From positions 1-11,049 of the forward strand of contig CAJFPI010000163.1 in assembly GCA_904398675.1 (NCBI GenBank): a stretch of DNA of 11,049 nucleotides. The letters run 5' to 3'. The notes below the pieces were generated by a model. It was not told the DNA's origin. It worked only from the letters and a program-made list of their open reading frames with translations, and made no database searches. A program made the position numbers and the translations under genes. Positions within the stretch are counted from its first letter, which is position 1. The number at the start of each line of letters is the position of its first letter. The DNA comes from an uncultured Oscillospiraceae bacterium (GTDB taxonomy: Bacteria > Bacillota > Clostridia > Oscillospirales > Oscillospiraceae). Positions 5,379-11,049 of this stretch are shown here, piece by piece.

Positions 5379-7645
5379 GCCACTCGCATTTGCCTCAAAG
5401 CCCGTCTTCCGGAGGCCCGGAACGGACTTCACCGGCTGCCTTTTTGGGAGACGGCCTGCTCCTCCTCCTTCTCCTGGTGAGCGTCACGGCTTTCTGCGTC
5501 CAGACCTATGATCTGTCCGCTGAACCGTCTGTCCTGTGGATCCTCTGCCCGGCCTGCGGGATCTGCTCCCTTGTCCTGTGGTCCTTTCTCCGCGGGCCAA
5601 AAGCCATCACACTCCTGCTGGGGGCGCTGGCGCTGCTGCTGGCAGCGGCGCTCTACCAGGGATGGGAGCTGTTCTCCTTCGGCGCGCTGCTCCAGTATCA
5701 AACGGCGGCGGAACAGCTCACCGAGGCGGTGGGATTCCCCGGTTTCTTCCAGCTGCCTGTTTCTCTCCCCCCGGCGGAGCCGCAGCTGGCGTTCCGCTGG
5801 TTCTGGGGGATCTCCCTGCCCCTCTACGCCCTTATTTTGGGGTGGGCCGTCGTGCGGCTGCGTTCCTGCTGGCTGTCTCTGGCGCTGACGCTGATGTGGT
5901 TCCTTCCGGCGTTCCTGGCGGAGCTGCCCTTTTCCTGGCTGTGGGTGGCGGCAGCTGCCGGGTGCTGGATGGCCCTCTTCCTTTCCAGCCTCATGGGACG
6001 CTCCAGCAGCACCGGCGGCGGAAAGCTCCGCCTGGCCTCCCTGCCTGCCGGTCTTCTGGCCGCAGCGCTGCTGGTATCGTTGTTTCCCGCCGGCAGCTAT
6101 CAGCAGCCCGCCTGGACCGGGGACGCCCGGATAGAACTGACAGATCTGGGTACCAGGATCGGCATTTACCTGATGTCGGGCATGGAATCGGGCACAACAG
6201 CGGCGTCCCCCACCGAGGATGCCGCGGAGGACGTCGATTTGGCGGCGGCCGGCCCCCAGCAGTTTACCGGCGGTACTGTCCTCCGGCTGGAGGGCGGGAT
6301 GCCTGGCGTCCAATACCTCCGGGGCGAGGCCTACGCCTCCTATACCGGGCAGTCCTGGGAACGGCTGGACGCGGCGGCGCTGGAGGAGCTGGCCGGGGAG
6401 CTGGGGGAATGGTCCCTGAACACCCCTCTCTTCTTCCCTGCCGCAGCCACCGCGGAGCAGCCCTCCCACTCCCTCACCATCACCCACATAGACCGGCCCA
6501 GCGCCATGATCTATACCCCTTACCAGCCTGCGGCGCTGACAGGCTCGATCCAGGATGCGCAGCTGACAGGAGATTCCGCGCTGCGCCTGACAGACGCCCG
6601 CTGGTCCTACACCGTCCCATTCCTGCCCGCCGAGCCTGCCCCGCTGTCCCAGGACAGCCCCCTGACCCAGGTGGAGCAGGCCTATCGGCAGTTCGTCTAC
6701 CAGCACTATCTGGATGTGCCGGCATCCACTGCAGCGGCGCTCAGCCGCTGGCGCTCGCAGGCGGAGGCCCAGGCCGGTGTTTCCCAGGCGGCGGATTCAT
6801 CCGGCCCCTACGGCGATGTGCTGACGCAGGCAGCGCGGGTTGCGGAGCTGCTGGCCGCCACCACGGAATATGACCTGGACACGCCCCGGATGGAGGCAGG
6901 TTCTGACTTTGCCGTTTACTTCCTGGAGGAGGCCCACAGGGGGTACTGCATGCATTATGCCAGCGCGGCGGCGCTGCTGCTCCGCCTGGAGGGGATCCCC
7001 ACCCGGTATGTCAGCGGTTATCTGGCGGATATCCCCGCCTCCGGCAGGGCCTCGGTGCCGGATTCCGCCGCCCACGCCTGGGTGGAGGTCTATCTGGATG
7101 GATACGGCTGGTACCCTGTGGAGGTGACGCCCTCCTCCGGGATCGGCGTGCTGCCGTCGCCCCAGGAGACGCCGGCAGAGGAGGCCCCCCCTGAGGAGAC
7201 CGCGCCGGAGGAGACTGTCTCCCCCACCTCTGAGACTGAGGAGCCACAGCTCCCAGCTGAAGAGGAACCCGCGGAAACACAGGGCGCAGGGGTGGCTGCC
7301 CCATGGCTGGCTGCCGCAGCGGCGGCAGTGATTCTTCTGGCTGCGGTGACGGCATTTGCGTTTCGGCGGCGCCACAGGTGGAAGGCCTTCTTTTCCGGCC
7401 GGAACACCAATGCAGCAGTCATCGACGCCTATGGCTGGTTCCAGCAGCTGGGGCGCTGGGGCGGCCATATGGACCGGGAGGTGGAGGCGGCAGCTGAAAA
7501 GGCCCGGTTCAGCCAGCACCGGCTGACTGCGGAGGAACGGGATGCCGTCCTCGCCCGCCTGCGGGAGGAGATCATCCGGTGTGGCCGGACCCAGCCGACC
7601 TGGAAACGCCCCCTCTATCGCCTTCTCTTCCCTGTTCAGGACTGA
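5375..7645 (+). CDS. Polytopic membrane transglutaminase-like protein
   Basis: The 756-residue protein has a hydrophobic N-terminal block of about seven membrane segments (23-42, 53-71, 77-93, 144-161, 165-183, 187-205, 222-239). An extracellular region follows with the transglutaminase-like core (about 480-590), an acidic Glu/Pro-rich linker (about 597-635), one further membrane helix (641-663) and a cytoplasmic tail. The cysteine-protease-like site shows Cys525 (HRGYCMHYASA) and His567 (AHAWVEVY). The third position, usually Asp, is Glu583 in WYPVEVTP. It starts at TTG 5375, overlapping the DUF58 stop by four bases; a strong AGGAGG at 5362-5367 with a 7-base gap supports this start, and no in-frame ATG lies nearby. 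It probably cross-links or cleaves an envelope protein outside the membrane; the substrate is unknown. This operon layout is common in bacteria. Confidence 0.9.
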   Translation: MSHSHLPQSPSSGGPERTSPAAFLGDGLLLLLLLVSVTAFCVQTYDLSAEPSVLWILCPACGICSLVLWSFLRGPKAITLLLGALALLLAAALYQGWELFSFGALLQYQTAAEQLTEAVGFPGFFQLPVSLPPAEPQLAFRWFWGISLPLYALILGWAVVRLRSCWLSLALTLMWFLPAFLAELPFSWLWVAAAAGCWMALFLSSLMGRSSSTGGGKLRLASLPAGLLAAALLVSLFPAGSYQQPAWTGDARIELTDLGTRIGIYLMSGMESGTTAASPTEDAAEDVDLAAAGPQQFTGGTVLRLEGGMPGVQYLRGEAYASYTGQSWERLDAAALEELAGELGEWSLNTPLFFPAAATAEQPSHSLTITHIDRPSAMIYTPYQPAALTGSIQDAQLTGDSALRLTDARWSYTVPFLPAEPAPLSQDSPLTQVEQAYRQFVYQHYLDVPASTAAALSRWRSQAEAQAGVSQAADSSGPYGDVLTQAARVAELLAATTEYDLDTPRMEAGSDFAVYFLEEAHRGYCMHYASAAALLLRLEGIPTRYVSGYLADIPASGRASVPDSAAHAWVEVYLDGYGWYPVEVTPSSGIGVLPSPQETPAEEAPPEETAPEETVSPTSETEEPQLPAEEEPAETQGAGVAAPWLAAAAAAVILLAAVTAFAFRRRHRWKAFFSGRNTNAAVIDAYGWFQQLGRWGGHMDREVEAAAEKARFSQHRLTAEERDAVLARLREEIIRCGRTQPTWKRPLYRLLFPVQD

Positions 7646-7665
7646 AAAACAAATTTCCCTTCCAG

Positions 7666-7706
7666 CCGGAGCGCCCCGCCTTCCATGGGAAAGCGGGGCG
7701 CTCCGG
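7666..7706 (+). other. GC-rich hairpin at the end of the MoxR operon
   Basis: A perfect 14-bp stem, CCGGAGCGCCCCGC (7666-7679) with 7693-7706, is extended by an inner TTCC/GGAA helix (7681-7684 with 7688-7691) around a three-base loop. It starts 20 bp after the transglutaminase stop. No T-run follows, so it is not a standard intrinsic terminator, but it may block exonucleases or promote weak termination. It resembles the hairpin after gerQ in stem length and in its CCCCGC/GCGGGG core. Confidence 0.6.
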
Positions 7707-7848
7707 GCCGCATGCCTGGCGCCGTGCAGGACTGAGAACGGGATGATTTTCGCCTATTTTCCCACTATTCCCCTCTTCATCCGATAAACCCCCAACAAAT
7801 TTAATTGCTTTGTAACAGTTTGTTCACCATTTTCCTTTTCCCATCCGG

Positions 7849-7854
7849 TATAAT
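7849..7854 (+). promoter_or_regulatory. -10 box of the marR-DUF1538-PII promoter
   Basis: A perfect TATAAT lies 37 bases before the MarR start codon. No good -35 sits at 17-18 bases; the nearest, TTCACC (7823-7828), is 20 bases away. The promoter may therefore be weak or activator-assisted. The surrounding 100 bases are AT-rich, unlike the flanking genes, which fits a real promoter region. Confidence 0.6.
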
Positions 7855-7873
7855 TACTAATAGTGTTAGCAAT
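7853..7873 (+). promoter_or_regulatory. Palindromic operator, probably for the MarR regulator
   Basis: ATTACTAA (7853-7860), five bases, then TTAGCAAT (7866-7873) form an inverted repeat matching at seven of eight arm positions. MarR dimers typically bind such 16-21 bp imperfect palindromes with TTAG/CTAA half-sites. It overlaps the last two bases of the TATAAT box and covers the expected transcription start, so binding would block transcription. The MarR gene begins 17 bases downstream, which points to autorepression. Confidence 0.65.
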
Positions 7874-7890
7874 CGGAGGTCTGCATTATC

Positions 7891-8313
7891 ATGGATTACC
7901 GTGCGCTTGCAGAGCAGCTGATGGATCTCCATGCGCTGCTGCACCAGTCCCCGGCCGGCCGGGCGCTGGATGCCCTGGATCGCGGCTCGTTTCTGGCTCT
8001 GGGCTATTTGGCGGCACACCACAATGTTGCCCGCCCTAAAGAGCTGGGTCAGGGGCTGGCGGTCAGCTCTGCCCGGGTTGCCGCTCTTTTAAACCACCTG
8101 GGGGAGCAGGGGCTCATCCGCCGCTCTGCCGATCCCGCCGACAGCCGGCAAACACTTGTCTCTCTCACTGAGGCTGGGGAGCAGCTGTTTCGACAGAGGC
8201 GCTCTGCGGCAGTGGATGCCATTGCCCAAATGCTGGAGCGGCTGGGTCCGGAGGATGCCGCGGCCTATCTCCGCATTCGGAAAAAGCTGATCGGGCAGCT
8301 GTTTGAGCGGTAA
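7891..8313 (+). CDS. MarR-family transcriptional regulator
   Basis: This 140-residue protein has the MarR winged-helix layout. An N-terminal helix leads to a DNA-binding region (about 35-95) with the helix-turn-helix ARPKELGQGLAVSSARVAAL, the wing RRSADPADSRQTLVSLTEAG with its typical Asp-x-Arg, and a C-terminal dimerisation helix. GGAGG (7875-7879) supports ATG 7891. A palindrome overlapping its own promoter suggests autoregulation. It is followed 178 bp later by the DUF1538-PII pair without a visible new promoter, so it likely controls that pair. MarR proteins usually sense small molecules; the ligand here is unknown. Confidence 0.9.
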   Translation: MDYRALAEQLMDLHALLHQSPAGRALDALDRGSFLALGYLAAHHNVARPKELGQGLAVSSARVAALLNHLGEQGLIRRSADPADSRQTLVSLTEAGEQLFRQRRSAAVDAIAQMLERLGPEDAAAYLRIRKKLIGQLFER

Positions 8314-8491
8314 GGCGCCATTCTGCAGCGGATCAGCCTGCCGCAGCGTATGCGGCTGAAACGCTCCGATGCGCGGGACAGCCGCGCCTGGGCCTGCCGG
8401 CGGAACCACACCGTCCCTGCGCGTGCTGTGCGCTGCTTTTTTGCTGGGCGCGCCGTCATCTGGATGAAAAGGAGGTCTTGCGGCTGCTGTT
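8314..8491 (+). other. Structured gap between marR and the DUF1538 gene
   Basis: This 178-bp gap holds no gene I can support. It contains short GC hairpins: GCCGCA/TGCGGC (8340-8356) and GCGCGG/CCGCGC (8371-8387). A weak GCGC stem (8419-8433) is followed after a few bases by a T6 run (8437-8442) that could be a leaky terminator. No promoter was recognised, so the downstream genes are probably read from the marR promoter, with possible attenuation here. Confidence 0.4.
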
Positions 8492-10006
8492 ATGAATGAA
8501 AAATTAAAGGAAAAAATCAGGGAGTCCCTCTCCAGCGTCCTCCCTATCACTGCAATCGTCCTGCTTTTGAGTATTACGCTGGTGGAGCTGGAGATCGGAA
8601 CGCTGGCCCTGTTTCTCACCGGTGCTGTGCTCCTGATCGTGGGAATGGGCTTTTTTCAGCTGGGTGCAGAAATGGCTATGACGCCGCTGGGTCAGGGCGT
8701 GGGCGGCCGGCTGATGCAGAGCAGCCGCCTGCTGCTGGTCCTGCCTGTCAGCTTTCTGATGGGCGTCATCATCACTATTGCCGAGCCGGACCTGCAGGTC
8801 CTGGCCAACCAGGTTGCCTCTATTCCCAACCCGGTGCTGATTTGGACGGTGGCGGTCGGCGTCGGCATCTTCCTTGTGGTGGCAGTGCTGCGTGTTCTGT
8901 TCCACGTCAGCCTCTCCAACCTGCTGTTTATCTTTTACATCCTGCTGTTTCTCCTGTCCTTCTTCTCGCCGGACGAGTTCACTGCCGTGGCCTTTGACTC
9001 CGGCGGCGTCACCACCGGACCCATGACGGTGCCCTTCATTATGGCGCTGGGCGTGGGCCTCTCCGCCGTCCGCAGTGATCAGGACAGCACCAACGACAGC
9101 TTTGGCCTGGTGGCTCTGTGCAGCGTCGGCCCCATTATGATGGTGCTGCTGCTGGGCATCTTCTACCACCCCACTGATGCTGTCTATAACGCAGTTGAAA
9201 TCCCCGCTACGCTCACCAGCCAGGATGTGGTCCGCCATTTCCTCACTGCGCTGCCCCAGTATGCCAAGGAGGTGGCTGTCAGCATTCTGCCGGTGGCCGG
9301 GGTGTTTGTGATTTTCCAGCTGCTGACCCGCCACTACCGCAGGCGCCAGGTGCTGCGCATGGCAGTTGGATTCCTTTACACTGTGATCGGGCTGATTTTG
9401 TTCCTCACCGGCGTCAACGTGGGGTTCGCCCCGGTGGGGAACCTCCTGGGCAGCGGCCTTGCGGAGAGCCAGTTCAGGTGGCTGCTGGTACCTATCGGTA
9501 TCGTCATCGGCTACTACATTGTCAAGGCGGAGCCAGCCGTTCAAGTGCTCAATGAACAGGTGGAGGAGCTTACCGGAGGTATGGTCTCCCGAAAAATGAT
9601 GAACACAGCCCTCTCCATCGGCGTAGCGGGCGCGGTGGCTCTGGCTATGGTGCGGGTGCTGACGGGCGTCAATATCTACTGGATCATTATTCCCGGCTAT
9701 GCCATCTCCCTGATCCTCAGCCGCCGCGTCCCGGCGGTGTTCGTGGGCATCGCCTTCGACTCCGGCGGCGTGGCCAGCGGCCCCATGACGTCCACCTTCC
9801 TGCTGCCCCTGGCTATGGGCGCCTGCGGCGCAGTGGGCGGCAGCGTGGTGACCGACGCCTTCGGCATCGTGGCCCTGGTGGCCATGGCGCCACTCATTGC
9901 CATCCAAATTATGGGGCTGGTATACACCCACAGAGCAAAGGCTGTCCCCCAGGTCACGCAGCCGCTGCCGGAAGATACTGTGGTCGATATCGAGGAGGAA
10001 TCGTAA
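8492..10006 (+). CDS. DUF1538 integral membrane protein (two-repeat, putative transporter)
   Basis: The 504-residue protein is almost wholly hydrophobic, with roughly 12-14 membrane segments. It is a tandem duplication: AFDSGGVTTGPMT (167-179) recurs as AFDSGGVASGPMT (421-433), EPDLQVLANQV (98-108) as EPAVQVLNEQV (347-357), and DSFGLVAL (202-209) as DAFGIVAL (455-462). These match the DUF1538 family as I know it, which has no established substrate. The conserved Asp and glycines in membrane-embedded motifs, one per half, suggest a substrate or ion path as in two-repeat transporters; this is inference. GGAGGT at 8471-8476 is 15 bases from ATG 8492, longer than usual. The next gene starts immediately after the stop, and encodes a PII-like protein, suggesting direct regulation of the channel or carrier. 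Confidence 0.85.
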   Translation: MNEKLKEKIRESLSSVLPITAIVLLLSITLVELEIGTLALFLTGAVLLIVGMGFFQLGAEMAMTPLGQGVGGRLMQSSRLLLVLPVSFLMGVIITIAEPDLQVLANQVASIPNPVLIWTVAVGVGIFLVVAVLRVLFHVSLSNLLFIFYILLFLLSFFSPDEFTAVAFDSGGVTTGPMTVPFIMALGVGLSAVRSDQDSTNDSFGLVALCSVGPIMMVLLLGIFYHPTDAVYNAVEIPATLTSQDVVRHFLTALPQYAKEVAVSILPVAGVFVIFQLLTRHYRRRQVLRMAVGFLYTVIGLILFLTGVNVGFAPVGNLLGSGLAESQFRWLLVPIGIVIGYYIVKAEPAVQVLNEQVEELTGGMVSRKMMNTALSIGVAGAVALAMVRVLTGVNIYWIIIPGYAISLILSRRVPAVFVGIAFDSGGVASGPMTSTFLLPLAMGACGAVGGSVVTDAFGIVALVAMAPLIAIQIMGLVYTHRAKAVPQVTQPLPEDTVVDIEEES

Positions 10007-10726
10007 ATGGCTACATCGCAGGACAGCAATTTGTTTGCTCCGCGCCTGTTGGTTTTTATCACGCGTCTGGAGGATGAAAAGCATCTGGAGGAGCTGTTGG
10101 ACGATCTGCGGATCCCCATCTTCTACCAGTGCCGCGGAAAAGGGACCGCCCCCTCGGAGATGCTGGATATTTTTGGTCTCAGCGGCACCACCCGGGTCAT
10201 CACGGCGGGCGTCGTTCCCAAGTGCATGGTAAGGGAAATCTTTGAGCAGCTGGAGCAGTATCTCCCCGTCCGCCAGCGGGGCGGCGGCATCGCCATCACC
10301 ATCCCGGTAACGGGCCTTCAGCACCCTGTTTTGCAGATGCTCAACGATGAGATGCGCAGCATCGCTGAAGAGCGGATCAATGAAAAAATGGAAGGAGACA
10401 TGGCTGCCATGCAGGAAAAATCTGAATTTACCGTCATCTGGGTCTCCGTGGCCAGCGGTTTCAGCGACGACGTGGTGGACGCGGCCCGGGCAGCCGGCGC
10501 CAAGGGCGGCACCGTGATGAAGGGCCGCCGCCGGAACTCCGAGCGCGTGGGCCAGCACCTGGGCCTTTCTGTTCAGGACACCCAGGAGTTTGTGATGATT
10601 GTGGCCCCCAAGGCCAAAAAGTCGGAGATCATGTCCGCTATCTGCGATGCCTGCGGCCTGCGGACGGAGGCCCACGGCGTAGTGCTGTCCCTGCCGGTGG
10701 ACGAGGTCGTGGGGCTGGAGCGCTGA
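10007..10726 (+). CDS. Tandem PII-like signalling protein
   Basis: The 239-residue protein appears to hold two PII/GlnB-like ferredoxin-fold domains joined by a charged helix (about 105-139). Domain 1 (13-104) begins LLVFITRLEDEKHLEELL and has a degenerate loop region after YQCRGKG (40-46). Domain 2 (140-237) carries the family-typical AGAKGGTVMKGRR (163-175), followed by EFVMIVAPKAKKSEI. PII proteins are trimers that bind ATP/ADP and effectors such as 2-oxoglutarate and plug transporters like AmtB through their T-loops. Neither domain shows a canonical uridylylated Tyr51 T-loop. ATG 10007 directly abuts the DUF1538 stop; GAGGAGG (9992-9998), 8 bases upstream, is a strong ribosome site. Context points to control of the DUF1538 membrane protein. 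Confidence 0.8.
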   Translation: MATSQDSNLFAPRLLVFITRLEDEKHLEELLDDLRIPIFYQCRGKGTAPSEMLDIFGLSGTTRVITAGVVPKCMVREIFEQLEQYLPVRQRGGGIAITIPVTGLQHPVLQMLNDEMRSIAEERINEKMEGDMAAMQEKSEFTVIWVSVASGFSDDVVDAARAAGAKGGTVMKGRRRNSERVGQHLGLSVQDTQEFVMIVAPKAKKSEIMSAICDACGLRTEAHGVVLSLPVDEVVGLER

Positions 10727-10745
10727 TGCCCTCTTTTTTGCAAGG

Positions 10746-10779
10746 AACACCCCGGGAGCATCTGATCCCGGGGTGTTTT
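10746..10779 (+). terminator. Intrinsic terminator of the marR-DUF1538-PII unit
   Basis: A perfect 12-bp stem, AACACCCCGGGA (10746-10757) with 10766-10777, encloses an 8-base loop and runs into TTTTGTTT. It begins 20 bp after the PII-like stop codon. This is the clearest Rho-independent terminator in the window. Confidence 0.92.
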
Positions 10780-10862
10780 GTTTCGGCGTGCGTGGAGGTC
10801 CCTCCCTTTTCTGCTCCCTCCATCTCCTCCATCCCGGATAACCTGGAGAAACAGCCATGTGC

Positions 10863-10879
10863 GCACTGGAGACCAGTGC
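10863..10879 (+). promoter_or_regulatory. Palindrome upstream of the nrdG promoter
   Basis: GCACTGG-AGA-CCAGTGC is a perfect 7-bp inverted repeat with a 3-base centre, ending 16 bases before the candidate -35 of nrdG. It could be an operator or a small hairpin. It does not resemble the NrdR box consensus, so I do not assign a regulator. Confidence 0.4.
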
Positions 10880-10895
10880 ATGACGCATCTGCCGC

Positions 10896-10924
10896 TCGAC
10901 GGAACGGCGCATATGTGCTATAGT
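10896..10924 (+). promoter_or_regulatory. Candidate sigma-A promoter of nrdG
   Basis: TCGACG (10896-10901) and TATAGT (10919-10924) are 17 bases apart. A TG dinucleotide at 10916-10917, one base before the -10, makes it an extended -10 promoter, which compensates for the imperfect -35. The nrdG start follows 32 bases later. Confidence 0.55.
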
Positions 10925-10956
10925 AAAGCAAACCTCTGTGGAAAGGTTGGGATACT

Positions 10957-11049
10957 TTGCAGATCCAAGGCTTACAAAAACTGACGCTGCTGGACTGGCC
11001 GGGGCGGACGGCCTGCACGGTGTTTTTGGGCGGGTGCGACTTCCGATGC
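10957..11049 (+). CDS. nrdG: Anaerobic ribonucleotide reductase activating protein (N-terminus only)
   Basis: The first 31 codons of a radical SAM activase run off the right edge. The visible sequence, QGLQKLTLLDWPGRTAC then TVFLGGCDFRC, has the LLD-x-PG and GGC-x-x-x-C pattern of clostridial NrdG-type activators. Cys27 and Cys31 are the first two ligands of the CxxxCxxC [4Fe-4S] cluster; the third lies beyond the window. NrdG forms the glycyl radical on NrdD for anaerobic dNTP synthesis. The start is TTG 10957, with AAAGG (10942-10946) 10 bases upstream. Related glycyl-radical activases share this motif, so nrdG is probable rather than certain. Confidence 0.75.
   Translation, partial: MQIQGLQKLTLLDWPGRTACTVFLGGCDFRC

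Noticed and set aside
5429..6706. A 425-codon minus-strand frame inside the transglutaminase gene
   Set aside because: Low-complexity Gly/Gln/Arg-rich translation, no ribosome site and no family match; a shadow of the plus-strand gene.
8464..8499. A short frame MKRRSCGCCYE whose stop overlaps the DUF1538 start region, as a possible leader peptide
   Set aside because: It has no ribosome site of its own; the visible Shine-Dalgarno lies inside it and serves the DUF1538 gene.
8504..10912. An 802-codon open frame on the minus strand antisense to the DUF1538 and PII genes
   Set aside because: It lies fully opposite two well-supported genes and runs through their terminator. Its product is His/Gln/Asp-rich with no recognisable domain. 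In high-GC DNA such antisense frames stay open by codon bias.
1..11049. CRISPR arrays, tRNA or rRNA genes, insertion sequences, prophage genes
   Set aside because: No regularly spaced repeats, tRNA-like cloverleaf, rRNA segment, transposase or terminal repeats were seen on reading both strands.

Overview
The window is high-GC DNA from an endospore-forming anaerobe of the Clostridia. The family Oscillospiraceae fits best. This rests on spo0A, spoIVB and gerQ being present, on an oxygen-sensitive class III ribonucleotide reductase activase (nrdG) at the right edge, and on the GC-rich codon use; the genus cannot be named from the sequence alone.

Layout. (1) Bases 1-636, plus strand: the last 36 codons of a SleB/CwlJ-type spore cortex hydrolase, then the spore coat protein gerQ, the same pairing as cwlJ-gerQ in Bacillus. 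(2) Bases 811-2917, minus strand: spoIVB followed by spo0A, the classical sporulation pair, ending in a bidirectional hairpin terminator. The 215-bp gap between them carries a cluster of 0A boxes and a sigma-H-like promoter, as expected for a self-regulated spo0A. (3) Bases 2918-3451: a 534-bp divergent intergenic region with no convincing gene. It holds a consensus-matching forespore sigma-F promoter pointing to spoIVB, interlocked with a good housekeeping promoter pointing the other way. (4) Bases 3452-7645, plus strand: a tight operon of a MoxR AAA+ ATPase, a DUF58 membrane-anchored protein and a polytopic transglutaminase-like protein. (5) Bases 7849-10779, plus strand: a MarR-type regulator with a palindromic operator on its own -10 box, then a two-repeat DUF1538 membrane protein abutting a protein made of two PII-like signalling domains, closed by a strong intrinsic terminator. 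(6) Bases 10896-11049: a promoter and the first 31 codons of nrdG.

How the genes work together. Spo0A is the master switch of sporulation. SpoIVB is the forespore protease that signals pro-sigma-K activation in the mother cell. GerQ and the cortex hydrolase act at the end of the process, in coat assembly and germination. The MoxR-DUF58-transglutaminase operon is a widespread but poorly understood envelope or chaperone module. The MarR-DUF1538-PII cassette looks like a regulated membrane transport unit resembling AmtB-GlnK or SbtA-SbtB. It is the most likely place in this window for an undescribed system: a duplicated membrane protein with two AFDSGGV-xx-GPMT motifs is paired with a duplicated PII-like sensor, at zero intergenic distance.
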